From Rosa chinensis (taxonomy: Eukaryota > Streptophyta > Magnoliopsida > Rosales > Rosaceae), in the NCBI RefSeq assembly GCF_002994745.2, contig NC_037091.1:23007789-23071788 (forward strand): a stretch of DNA of 64,000 nucleotides, written 5' to 3'. The position numbers were made by a program, and so were the translations under genes. Of this stretch, positions 23,520 through 34,314 are shown in pieces. Each line of letters begins with the position of its first letter. Within the stretch, counting starts at the first letter, position 1. The notes under the pieces were generated by a model, which had not been told where the DNA came from, did no database searches, and was given only the letters and a program-made list of their open reading frames with translations.

Positions 23520-23830
23520 TCTGGCTCCTTTGTTAACTAATGTTGCTTCCACCTGATCAGCAGACTGACAACTAGTTGACTCTAACGTTCTGCATACAAA
23601 TTGCAGAAACAAGGTCATGTGTCACTTATCTGCAGCATACATCAAAATCCTACAAATGTAGATATTATTGATGAGCATCTGAACACAATCTAGACTGAAA
23701 TCTGTCCAGCAACACTTGATAAAATAAGTACTCAAATAATCTGAAAATCATGTAGAATTTCCAATAAAAGGATCACATATAAACCTGGATAACAAGTGTT
23801 CAGCTTCCAACTCCGTCATAAATGCACTAA
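23520..23830 (-). pseudogene. Exon-like pieces of unrecognised genes inside CACTA 3
   Basis: On minus, 23595-23500 is open after a TATGCAG acceptor and reads [20 protein letters not shown], continuing [10 protein letters not shown]. Another piece near 23830-23785 reads ALISAFMTELEAEHLLSR and ends at a donor-like CCAG|GTTTATATG. Both look like plant exons flanked by intron signals, but I do not recognise the families. Confidence 0.35.
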
Positions 23831-23939
23831 TAAGTGCAAAGTTTGAAACTTTGATCTGTCAAGTTCAAGCAAAATAAACATTTACAAACCCTCAGACAAA
23901 TATCAAGCAAAACCAAAAAAGAAAAAAGAGGCATTGAAA

Positions 23940-24119
23940 GCATAGCATAGCAGCACTGAGAACCATTGCTAAAGGCAAAAGCCTTATCCTGCATGTTGGA
24001 CCGTTTCATATTTAAATCGCATTGTACTCTAAGAGCAAGATAATTTGATGTGCAGGAAAACCAACCTGTCCAGCAATATCAGGAGCAGAACCATGTATAG
24101 GTAAAAAAAGTCCAACATC
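23940..24119 (-). pseudogene. Captured 3-isopropylmalate dehydrogenase exons inside CACTA 3
   Basis: The minus-strand exon 24119-24066 (18 codons, clean acceptor CTCAG and donor CAG|GTTGG) reads [18 protein letters not shown]. The next exon starts at 23988 after ATGCAG; it reads DKA and, after a one-base shift, LAMVLSAAML before similarity ends near 23940. Together these give the conserved [30 protein letters not shown] stretch of 3-isopropylmalate dehydrogenase, the leucine-biosynthesis (and methionine chain-elongation) enzyme of the plastid. The related NAD-isocitrate dehydrogenases normally read [11 protein letters not shown], so IPMDH is the better match. The Glu before Pro is Leu here. 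With the frameshift and truncation it is a dead fragment. Confidence 0.78.
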
Positions 24120-24404
24120 CTGAGCCAATGGGAATTATAATGTATTCAGATCAAAGACATAAGAATTCCCACCATAGCGTACAAAATTCCAAAAGTAAAT
24201 AAATAACTCAAAGTTAAATAAAAAATCCAAGTATAAATTACGATTGGCACTATGACATTTCTGGAGTAGCCAAGTTATTGGCAGTTACTTGTATTGAACA
24301 TATATGATGGTCTAAAGTATCTAAAACTAAAAAACCTGATATACAGAAAAATACAAGCAGTTCAAATAATGAATCTTGATTAGTTGAGTGCAGAAACAAA
24401 CCAT

Positions 24405-24500
24405 GTCAGGCTTGAACATTGCCTCACAAGCACCATATACGCAAGCTGATGCAGTGCCAGCAACAACGAAATCCTTTGCTAGTTCCCTGAATATACATAT
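24405..24500 (-). pseudogene. Exon-like piece of an unrecognised gene inside CACTA 3
   Basis: The minus-strand open block after a TATATTCAG acceptor reads ELAKDFVVAGTASACVYGAC followed by EAMFKPDM and ends at ATG|GTTTG. It looks like a real plant exon with borders, but I cannot assign a family with confidence. Confidence 0.4.
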
Positions 24501-24951
24501 GCACAAATGGCATCACTATAGGAAGCTACTTAACATCTGTAAGCATATACACTCAAAGATCAAACTTTAGCATGCACTCATAAAGAAAACGTAAAATTTG
24601 CATATCATTGCATACAAAATTGAAACATTAAACTAAATTCTTAACTATAAAACAACAAAGATCAAACTTTCTAATTTCCTATATTTCACCGTACAATGTA
24701 CTTAGGTAAAATAAATAATAAAAAAAGAAAGAAAAAAAAAACCGCTCAAAATTTATTACAATTATAGTCTCAATTAAGTCAATTCTTTTTCATGGTAACC
24801 TTTTTCACTTAATTGGTTTTTCTTTGTTGGCTCTTCAATGTCATAGCCCATAACCTAGAAGTCTGGTACTTCCTTTGTTAGCCTGCATTGATATAGTCTG
24901 AGGAAGTTCCAGTAATTTAACCTGCTTAACAAATCAAAAACTTCTAAGCAG

Positions 24952-25269
24952 TTAACACCACACACTTTGCATAAATTTTGCCAAACATATGAATGTAGTA
25001 TCCAAAAGGCTTAGGTAAGCTATTGGATTAACCCTAATACCTGGCACTGAAGCCAATTTATCAAGTCCCCTATAAAAGTAAATCTGTTCATAATGAAACA
25101 GAGAGAATGCATCAAGCTTTAGAAGAAAATCCGGAAAATTGAGATTCCTCCCATCCAATTTCAAAGAGTATACAATCTCATCCCATCTCCTATCTTTGTT
25201 CAAATGAAAATGCATCAAGATATCAATCAAATTCCATGAGAGGCCAAGAACGACACTTGATAGTAACAA
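24952..25269 (-). other. Open region of unknown origin inside CACTA 3
   Basis: A 105-codon minus-strand ORF includes HLNKDRRWDEIVYSLKLDGR and FYRGLDKLASVPGI. The second ends at a donor-like CCAG|GTATTAGGG. It may be a further captured exon; no family is recognised. Confidence 0.3.
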
Positions 25270-26079
25270 ACTTTGCAGAATATAAAGATACTAAAATGAC
25301 ATGGTAAAACCTGAAATTTCCATTTGTAAACCAATCCCACATCCAAAATCCACCACAGGAAAGGAAAATATTTACCTTCAAACAACTCGCACAACCCAAC
25401 AACTCGACAGAGATCAATCATGAAAAACTGTACCAAACAGTCCACAACCTATGACTGCAGAAAATGAAAAAAACAATGAGCAAATCATACATGCAAGACA
25501 ATACAAACTGCAGGAGAACACCACACCACTTCCGATCGCAAACCGAGCAATCCCAGATGAAGCTATGCAATACCCAAATCAAATTTTAAACGGAAACTAC
25601 AATTGCCCATCAATTGAAATCTAATAGCTGGATTGCAGACCTGTGTTCTTTGAATTAGTAATCCTTTCAAGTCTTCATCATGCAACATCAACATCCAGGC
25701 TGAATGAAGTACGAAACAAACCTAAATCACAAAAACAAAAACACAATTGGAATTCATTCAAATAAGTTCAAACTCTGATTTATACTCGGGTCTATTTCCA
25801 ATTCCAGTGGTATTAATATTAGAACACCTAAACAAATTAGTACCTTATTTGAGGAAAAAAAAAACATTAGTAGCTATAAGCTCAACTGAGGGCTACCCCC
25901 TAAGTAAAATCTCAAGTCTACCTATTTGTATAAAATTTCAAAAATCAGTTCATGCAACCTGTTAAACTATGCAAATCAAACAATTTCGAGACTCAACTTT
26001 CCAAATTTACGCTCCAATTTCAAATTACAGAACATAAAGTAGTAAATAAGCTACTCCATTTCTTAAGTACCTTCACCGG

Positions 26080-26600
26080 AATGTTCTGAGCGGCAGAGGT
26101 CGGAGATTTGGGCAAATTGAACGGTAATGTAGCGGCTTGGTAGCAAAAGCCGAATCGTGGTCAGCTTGGATGTAAGGGTTAGGTGAAAGGGGCTTTTTCA
26201 GCATTTGGTGCGGCAATTTTGGGGCTGAAGAAGGATTTTCCGTGCTTGGTTGAGATGGATCTGGGGTGGAGGTTTCGAATCGATGAGGCGGAGATAGTTC
26301 CCAGGAATCGAGACTCGCCGGTGGTCTCTGTGGAGGTGTTCTTCGCGTTCATTGTTTCTGAGACGAAGAAGGAGAAAGGAGGAGGGGGTTAGGGTTGGGG
26401 TCGGAGGCGGAGGCGGATGCGGATGCGGATGCGGAGAAAGGCGGAGGAGGCTGGGTCCGGGTCTAAGCTAGAGAATGGAGGAGGAGGTCAAGTTTGGGGT
26501 CGGGTTGAGAATGGAGGTCGAGTTTGGGAGGAGATCTGTTTGGGGTGAGTTCAGAATGAAGGAGTCGAGCGAGAGTAACATTAGGGTTTTCGATCTGTTT
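26080..26600. other. GC-rich terminal segment of CACTA 3
   Basis: This block is much richer in G+C than the rest of the element and carries short GGAGGCGGAGGCGGATGCGGA-like tandem hexamers (about 26400-26445). Its composition resembles a plant promoter/5' leader and first exon. On the minus strand it would lie upstream of the captured exons, so it might be the promoter end of one captured gene. No motif proves this. Confidence 0.3.
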
Positions 26601-27230
26601 CAGTTTTGGGGTCGGGCGCAATTTTTTTCTAAGTGTGAAAGTTTTCCCCGCTTCTTAATTTCACTTAAAAACTTAGCGCTTTTTGCAAAAATAGGTTCCC
26701 GCAAATTTTCAAACAAAATTTTTAACACCAGTCATTTTAAGAACCAATGTTAATAATATACATTTAAATCGGTATTTTCGTAAAACGATGTTAGATTACG
26801 TTTTTACATCGTGGGCAAATCTGACCGATTTAAAACATGTGATGTCTAATAACATAATTCTAGTAGTGAAATTTTATTCATAAGCCAACGGAGTACATCA
26901 TTGTCTCTTAACCATTATGAGAATCTAATCCAAATGCTAGCTAATGCAACAAAGGTAGTCGTTTGACTTCTTTCGATAACTCCAAAATAAATATGACTAG
27001 GTGAGTAGGGAGATGTCAGTGGAGCAAAGCTCGCTTAAGTACCACTTATCTCAAAACCTTCCTAGACATCATACTCATTTTGGATGAACCTATGTGAAGA
27101 AAAACTAAACCAATGGCATTTACTATAAAATATATGGCAATTGCCCATTACGTACATCTCTTGGAAAAATAAAGACTTAAACAGAATTGACGATCTATTG
27201 TTCCCAGCCAGATTTGTAGTCTTCAACCCT

Positions 27231-28289
27231 TCACTCTAGATCATCTTCTTGATCTTCTTGTTCCACATAGTGAGCTTCTCTTGCTTCACAATATGCTTTG
27301 TAGGCGGTGACAATTTCTTCATGAGCTTTACAAATGTGTGCGCAATGACCGAATACTCTACATCGAGAACATACATCTCTTTGCTCAGACTCCATTGATT
27401 GAGGTTATTTGAAAGCGTCATTTAGATGGCTCTTAGTGTTGGTGGCATCACCAACATGGCCAGAGGCGTTGCCTCCATTTCTCTGTCCACGTTGACCTCT
27501 TCGGTTCCGTGTTAGCTTATTTTGGCGGTTACCTTCCCAAGTAGAGCGATTATATAGACCAGAACATCCAAAAGTATCCCTAAGATTAGGGTTTCGCTCT
27601 TGGCGCCCTCTCTTAGGGCCGCAACTATTATTGGATTCTGGAATAAGCTCTGTTTCTACGGATCTTGAATTATAGTTCTTCACAAGGATGTTGTCATGCT
27701 TTTCAGCGACACTCATAGCTCTAATAAGCTCATGAAACCTTGTGATCCGTCCTGCAGTAACATCGATTAAATAGTTCTTAGCAACCATCAATGCAGAGAC
27801 AGGGAAAGTAGAGCGAGTCTTCTCAATCAACATCGCATCTGTGATCTCTTTACCACAGAATTCCATTAAGGATTTAATGCGAAGTGCTTCTGAGTTGTAG
27901 TCAAGAACTAACTTGAAATCACAGAAGTGGAGGCTATGCCATCTCACTTCTAGGTCAAGAAGTAGGGAGTCACGGAAGTTGCCAAATCTTTCTTCGAGTG
28001 AGACCCACAGCCTTCTGGGTTCTTGTTCATTCATACACTCGTACTAGAGCGAATCATCCATATGACAAGTCATTAGGATGATGGCTTTCGCCTTATTTGC
28101 CTCTAAGGCTGCTCTATTTGCTTCCAAATATTGAGCTTGCTCAACAGTTAGCACGTCCTAGTTAGGCTCGAGAATCATATCTAGTATTCCATCGGCCTTG
28201 AGATACTGGCGGACATCACGAACCCACTTGTGATATCCAGAGCCAGTTGTTCCTAATGGAGCAAAGTCAAATTTGTTCAAGTTACTCAT
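27231..28289 (-). pseudogene. Copia 1 gag with CCHC zinc knuckle
   Basis: It starts at an ATG at 28289 (MSNLNKFDFAPL), in a position and with wording close to the Copia 2 gag start (MSNSNILDFVPL). The middle, 28034-27405, reads as the UBN2-type capsid (EPRRLWVSLEERFG, LMEFCGKEITDAMLIEKT, ITRFHELIRAMSVAEKHDN). After an in-frame stop near 27405, the nucleocapsid knuckle follows at about 27360-27320: C-SR-C-RVFG-H-CAHI-C, a C-X2-C-X4-H-X4-C motif, then an acidic tail. In-frame stops occur at least three times, so it is inactive. Gag would package the element's RNA. Confidence 0.85.
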
Positions 28290-29076
28290 CCTGAAAGAAA
28301 ACAAGAAAAATGGTTAGTTTCTGAGTGAAAAAGCTACCACAAAAACATATAAAATTCCTGAGCGTAATCGCTTCCAAGAAATTCAATTCCAAGAGATATT
28401 AGATTAGATAGAAACATGACATAAGTGGTCGATCATAAATTTTCTACAAACTCTAAGTTTGGAGATCTCAACAAGCTCCAAGCTTGAAGTGAGCACGAAT
28501 CCCCACAGTTAGGCTTAATTAGGTCTCCCCTATGATGAAGAAAGGGGGGGTAGAAGAAGGGAGTTTGCAAGTCCCCGATAAAAAGAAGAGAAAAGAAATA
28601 AAAACTTTAAAAATGGAAACTTTTAGTAAAAAAATACCTAGAAATAGGTGGCAGGAAATTTGATCGGAAAAAGTCGCCTGAAAGTTGACCGGAAACGGTC
28701 AACCGGCTTTGACCTGGGTTGACCGGTGCTAACATGGCGTTGGGGTCCGTTGCTGACGTGGTGGTGGGTCTGTGCTGATGTGGCAGTGGGACCGGTTGCT
28801 GACGTGGCAGTAGGGTCCGACTGCTGATGTCAAAATTTGGTAGCAATCGGAGGTCCGAAGGTGGTGAATTGGAGCAGGGATCCCTTTTTTTTCTTCTTGG
28901 AGGGCTGGTTCGATACTTCCAGTGGCCGATTCGATGGTTTTCTGGCCGGTTCTGGTGGTTCCGCCGCCGGTTCTGGAATCCTGGGATTTAGGGCTTCAAT
29001 ATATGAGGCGGTGGTTGCTAGGGTTTGAAGGCTACAAATTTTAGGGTTTTAGGGTTAGGGCTTCGTGCTGATAACG

Positions 29077-29308
29077 TGTTTTAGAGAAACAGGAATTGAG
29101 AGAAAATTACTACGTATTCTCATTGATAATAGGGGTCTCTTTATAAAGGATTATAATACATAGAATCTGAATTGTACAAGGAAATGAAATCATATATTGA
29201 ATGGATATCTCTAAGATTCTCCAAGATTATCTATAGTTAATAACCCTATTACTACTAGGTCAAGTAATCTAAAGTTTGGGCTAGACACAATTTGGATTTA
29301 CTTAAACA
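29077..29308 (-). repeat. Copia 1 5' LTR (right copy)
   Basis: TGTTTTAGAG to TTACTTAAACA, followed by the TGTAT duplication. As the element is on minus, this LTR holds its promoter. The minus-strand primer-binding-like sequence CGTTATCAGCACGA abuts it on the inside, the same string found beside the right LTR of Copia 2. Confidence 0.9.
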
Positions 29309-29313
29309 TGTAT

Positions 29314-30790
29314 TAAATTTTTTATATATTTTTTTTATGGCTATAACCTAGTGGGAGACTTAGTCATCACACCTTTTTCACTAATAATTAGAGAAATATA
29401 GCGGGGTGACATAATACAAGTACCAAAACCAAAACCCTTTAAATGAAAAGGAACAAGTACAACATAAGCAATATAAAAAACTAATATAAAGTACTAATAA
29501 CAAAAACTATTACGATGAGGTTCGATCTAGCTAGTTTGACTACTTCCATTTAGTATCATACAATATTGCTCCAGGATACATGAATTTTGATATCGATTTT
29601 GGTACTTTATCATATGGGTATTGTATATTTGTCAGTGAGCTGTGACTAGTTAGTTAGCTAGCCTAACTAACACTATGGAAGTCAAGGGTTCAAATCTCAC
29701 TAACATCAGGGGTGGGGTGGGGAGTTACATTGTCATCAACAATAAAATAAAATAAAAATCTATATATCAGATATTGTGAAAAAAACTCAATATGGTATTA
29801 CATTGCATGAAGCATATGGCATAATGATAAAAAAACACTATGTGCTTCCATGTTGTGAGCTAAATCCAATTTCATAAGAACTTTATGAGGTTGAACTCAT
29901 TTCGCAATGAGGATAATGAGAGTGCAATGTGTTAGTTTTATCACTATATTGAGTTCCTATATCCATTGAGCCAAGACTCGAAGAAAGTGACTCAAAATCA
30001 TTTTGAGACATATGCATATCGTGTCTTCCTTGTGAATTCAACATTGATTGCAAATAAAATCATAATTAAGGCAATATATTTTCTGTATGTATGATGTAAA
30101 ACTTATTGTCGGTGACATACCCGAAATTTCGGACAAAATTTCTATGTGAATTTTTATATATGCTATTTATGTGTAAATATTTCAGAAATAAAGAATTTCA
30201 TCAAGATGAATGAGAAATTTCGGAAAAAAAACTGAATGGAAATGATATAACGTAAAAATTCCATCTTGGTTCTTCAAAACTCCAACAGAAATTTAAATCC
30301 TTGCTTAAAACTATGCCTTTGCATGCTTTTATAGAAAAGATAGCCAAAAAAGAAAATTATAAGAGTATGGTACAATGCATTAGGATACTCAAACTAACAA
30401 AATTAACACTGGATTATGTACCATACGCCCCACCCACCCCCCCAAAGCTCTCATTCTTGTTTTTATTTCATGCCATTATTTTTTAAGTTTTTTCGCTCTC
30501 AGAATGATATGGAATTATGGATTCATCACTTTTGTCTTCAAGAGAAGTTAATGTTGTGACTAGGAAAAAGCAAATAATGTAGAAGATGTAAGTTACTATG
30601 CTAATTCGTAAAAATGATCGAAACAACTATGGTTCTCAGCCTCCAGGTAATCAGAACCACTAGTTCAGTTACTGTGGTAACTGATCAAGTTCTCTCTTTC
30701 TCAACCTCTCAGTTGGGTTATCCTATTCTCTTCATTTGTAATCACACCTCACTACAAACGAGTTAGTACCTCAGTTCACAACAATCAGAG
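29314..30790. other. Intergenic, with a possible SINE-like piece
   Basis: AT-rich, no ORF of note. At about 29640-29760 there is a GGGTTCAAATCTCAC string, close to a pol III B box, followed about 50 bases later by an AATAAAATAAAATAAAAA tail, suggesting a plus-strand SINE. I could not establish its start or a duplication. The remainder is probably upstream sequence of the gene at 30813. Confidence 0.35.
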
Positions 30791-30812
30791 AAACTAGCTA
30801 GGATTGAAAACG

Positions 30813-31745
30813 ATGAAGCAACGACTCAGTCGACTTGTGCAACTATGCTTAGCAACCTCAACCTGGCTAATCCTAGTGACTTGCTCAAACCTAACCCCAA
30901 CACCTTCACCATGGCCAGAGCAATTCCACGCGCTTCTGTACATGAACACTTCCTCGGCCCATCTCCAGCTCAGTGATGTATGGTACGACTGGCCTAAAGG
31001 CCGAAACGTCAACATATTTCAGAAGCAGCTAGGTGAGCTTCTGTATGATGTAGAGTGGAACAACGGCACGTCGTTCTACTACACCTTGGGTGAGGGAGGA
31101 CATTGCCAGGTTATGGCGTTTGAAGTGGGTATTCCTCGGCCTGATTTTCTTGATGGAGCAAACTACCTTGGGACTGAGGTCATTGATGGGTTTCTCTGCA
31201 ATGTGTGGGAGAAGGTGGATTTCATTTGGTACTATGAGGATGTTCAGACTAAGAGGCCAGTTCGTTGGGATTTCTATGATGGTATGTCTGTCATCTTGAT
31301 TCGCTATCAATTCTGTTTATAATTTTATTCGCTTAAAAAAAAAAAAAAAAACTGTTTTTGGATTAGCATTTCTATATGAAGTAGGGGCCATGATTTTATT
31401 TTTTCTCGTAATGGATAGGATATCTTCGTTGTCGGTTCATTAGTCTAAAATTCAGAGTCTAGTAAATTGTCTAATGCTTTGGTTGATAGTTTCTGAGTTT
31501 GAAATTTGCAAGGTGGAGAGTGAAGTTGCACTTGTATGACCTCCCCATATGTAAATTAAATAGGCCTGGAAGGAGGGCTATAGCTATACATTGGTCTATT
31601 TTCAAGAACTGACAGTAAATGTAATGACTCTGCAGGAATAACTAGTCACGTCATGACATTTGAGGTTGGTGCAGTCTTGCCGGATTCAGTTACTCAAGCA
31701 CCCGCGTACTGTTTCAATCAAAACAGAAATGCTGCTGCTGCATAA
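30813..31745 (+). CDS. At4g14100-like secreted protein, function unknown (two exons)
   Basis: Exons 30813-31281 and 31636-31745 join across a GT-AG intron in frame (GAT G|GT... AG|GA ATA) to give 192 aa ending at TAA. The ATG at 30813 is the first in-frame ATG. Residues 1-25 ([18 protein letters not shown]) form a signal-peptide-like hydrophobic stretch. The mature part has [14 protein letters not shown] near its start, then [13 protein letters not shown], a [11 protein letters not shown] sequon and WDFYDG; the last exon gives [10 protein letters not shown] and [10 protein letters not shown]. This pattern is that of the plant At4g14100-like family. Some annotations call it a glycosyl-group transferase, but I see no catalytic motif that supports this. 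The N-glycosylation site and cysteines fit secretion. The length is close to what I recall for the family. No neighbour suggests a role. Confidence 0.85.
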
Positions 31746-33429
31746 ACTCTTTAATCTGTAGATAGATAGAAACTAAATGTCCTATATTTGCTTAACGATA
31801 TAAGTTTCACATTCCTCACAGATGTCCATATTGTCTGATATATCAAGGGGAAAAAAAGTCACTTGTGCCCATACATTCGAACAGGATTTTTTATCCTTAC
31901 TGTTAACTGATGGTCTAATTGGATAGGCTATGAACTAGGATATATATGATGTATAAAATGATCGAGCTTCCCTTCTAATGTGGCTGCCTATTTTTGCAAT
32001 TCTGTTTGTTAAAACAATCAACATATGTTTATAGACTATGATCAAGGACAAAAACTATATATTAGTGTAGATGAAAACTTCATTAGTTGAACTGGGATGG
32101 ATGGTTGCAGGAAGATTGATGAAAACTTCATTAACGGTGGTGGGGGACTAATCCATGATCAAAATGGAAGTTGGAACTGATTCTGCAGCTAATTTGGGTA
32201 AAGGGTGTTTTGTTAGTTGAACTCTTGGGTCTCTTTCATGGTCTCAAGTTAACTTGGGATAAAGGAACTAAAAGAAGCATAAGATGGATTTGAGTTGTGC
32301 ATGCATATGCAGTTTTCCTTGTTTCAAATTCTGTATTTCTGTTCATCATCAAAACAAAGAAAACATTTGTTCATCCGTATTCCCTCATTCCCTCAAGTTT
32401 TTTTGAAAGTAAGAAACAAGATTGCTGGCAATTAATGTATCATGATAAATCAAACCGGAAAGACAATGTCATTGTACACTTGTGCAATGAATGGATTATG
32501 GAGAATGACTCTACTTGGTTGCATTCAAAAGAGTAAGCAATTGTAGTATCACCAACAAGCTTCAATGCCACCAAATGGTAGAGAAGCTATTCCCTTGCTC
32601 TTGAGTGAGGCCTCTCTCCGACACAATTGCTTACTCCTTTGAAGAAAGAAGCTAGAAGCCTCCACAATTTTTTTTTTCCCTACTTCTCTCTTTATTCTTC
32701 AACTTTTCTTCGTCTTAGTTCTTTTTCCTCATACCGCAATGCTCATCTTCTTCACTTGGCTTACAAATATAAGGTTTATGCACCTCTAGATAAAAAAAAT
32801 ATATGCATATTTCATGGCGGATTATTGCTAATTTTTATCCTGCAATCACTTATCACCTCCAAATTATGATGATCGAAGTTCTTAAATACCGACCAAAATT
32901 GACCATTTAACTTGGTAAACCGAACTTTTGATAGTTAAGAAATTCGGTGCAGTTACGGTTATGAATATGGACAAACTGAAAGCCTTCGGTTTGGTTTCAG
33001 CTAACTCCAAAAAAGTTGGTTACCGAGCCCAACTACCCAAGTTAGCTAGATTCAAATGTCATTGGCATCATAAATTGGGTGGGATGGAGAAGAACTTGTC
33101 ATTTGTATAAAATAAAAAAATTAAAAAAAAGTTTCTTCTTTAGTATCAAAGCAGAACAAGTGTGACAACATATGAGTAAACAAAACCAACAAAAATTACA
33201 CTAACAACTAATAATCTAATTTTAGGTGAAATAGTTGATTGAGGAAAGAGTCGAAAAAGAGGTGATTCGGCCCAATTTACTATGAAAGTAGGCGTTATTT
33301 ACGGGCCGAGCCGGGCCTTACAATTTTTTTACATAATAATGGGCCGGGCTTTATTATAAATTTCAAGATCTAAGCATGTCCATATAAACTGGGCCTAGCC
33401 GGGTAGCCCTTGTTTATCTGGACCGGGTT
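31746..33429. other. Intergenic region, nothing recognised
   Basis: 3' flank of the At4g14100-like gene and upstream AT-rich DNA. Short ORFs here (for example 32297-32536 and 32627-32869) have no motif. At about 33290-33430 there is GGGCCGAGCCGGGCC-type sequence typical of TE-derived plant intergenic DNA, without clear boundaries. Confidence 0.4.
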
Positions 33430-33720
33430 TTAGCAGTTGCAAATTTTCAGCTAAATTGATTAAGATATCAAACTAGATTAAATTAATGAATGGACTGAAT
33501 CTGTCCAACTTGAACCGTTCGTGTTCATAAATGTAAATCGCAGTTTTGAATGCCTTAAGGTTCGTTCATTGATTTAATATAGTTCAATACCTTAACGATC
33601 ATCAATTTGGCTGTAAATTTACAGAAGTGAACTATACATTAGGACCTAAAAACTGAACAATCGAGATGTGGATATCCGATCGAAAAGTGGATCTATCAAG
33701 AAAATCCTTAGATATTAATA
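33430..33720. mobile_element. Palindromic MITE, copy B
   Basis: It carries the family core twice in inverted orientation: AAATTTTCAGCTAAATTGAT at about 33435 and its partner around CCTTAACGATCATCAATTTG at about 33590, with ATTAGGACCTAAAAACTGAA following. The outer ends are degraded. It lies about 600 bp upstream of the ARL1 start codon. A second partial copy may follow to about 33890. Confidence 0.6.
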
Positions 33721-34049
33721 TCTAAGGACCTTCTTAGTAGAGAAGGAATACACACATAGGCCTTCTATGCCAAGGAGGTCCTTAACTTACTTAAGGAATG
33801 AGTTTCCATATTTTGATTACTTTTCAATAACATGTTCACATCTTAACCGTTTAATTTTTAAGATCTAAAAACATGATGCAAGTTGGCAAAATATATGTGT
33901 TTCTGAGTATACGGGAAAAAACCCATTATGATTTGCCCCAGGCGTAAAAAGAGAGTAGCGGACAAAATTCTACCCCAAAGTCCATACACGACTGCGTAGC
34001 TTCCTATTATGTTTCCCAATTCCGATTCGTTTCTCAGAGAATTTTAACT

Positions 34050-34314
34050 CCCTCGAAAAAAACCCCAAACACTCCCCCCCTCCCCCCACTAGTCCCCCAA
34101 ATTCTCAAAGGCAGGCCCTCTCTCTCCTTTCCCTCAGGTGTGCAAATCTCAATCCTCTCTCTCTCTCTCTCTCCGTCTCGCTGCTTCTATACGCAATCTA
34201 ATGCTTTGATTTGCAGGGAGGTACAGGGTTCTGCGTTCAAGATCCGATCTCAGACCCTTAACGTTTGATCCCTCACCTCATTCATTCATGCTCTAAGAGC
34301 AATTCGACTCAACG
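34050..34314 (+). promoter_or_regulatory. 5' leader of the ARL1-type gene, with CT repeat and probable leader intron
   Basis: The region upstream of the ATG has C-runs and a CTCTCTCTCTCTCTCT tract (about 34157-34172), as in many plant housekeeping leaders. A donor-like CTCAG|GTGTGC near 34138 and an acceptor TTTGCAG|GGAGG at 34216 suggest a short 5' UTR intron. No clear TATA box is visible. Confidence 0.45.

Larger units (their letters stand above)
22280..26868. mobile_element. CACTA DNA transposon 3, inserted in Copia 1; carries captured gene pieces
   Basis: The left end reads CACTACTAGAATTTTGTTCA; the right end in reverse complement reads CACTACTAGAATTATGTTAT. The flanking triplet AAA (22277-22279 and 26869-26871) is the 3-bp duplication. 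Subterminal motifs ACATCGGTT / AACCGATGT recur inside both ends (22300-22770 and 26740-26840). No transposase is visible in its 4.59 kb. The interior holds minus-strand exon-like pieces of at least two recognisable host genes (LHP1-type chromodomain, 3-isopropylmalate dehydrogenase) and others I cannot name. It is a Pack-CACTA-like non-autonomous element. Confidence 0.9.
18393..29308 (-). mobile_element. Copia LTR retrotransposon 1, old, interrupted by CACTA 3
   Basis: Two TG...CA LTRs of 232-233 bp, a 5-bp target duplication (TGTAT), a polypurine tract next to the left LTR and a primer-binding-like CGTTATCAGCACGA (minus strand, just inside the right LTR, about 29063-29076). The coding part on minus is gag with a CCHC zinc knuckle followed by integrase and reverse transcriptase remnants, the gag-IN-RT order of Copia. 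Without the 4.6-kb CACTA insertion the element is about 6.3 kb. Many stops and frameshifts make it inactive. It belongs to the same broad family as Copia 2 at 49366-55352. Confidence 0.92.
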
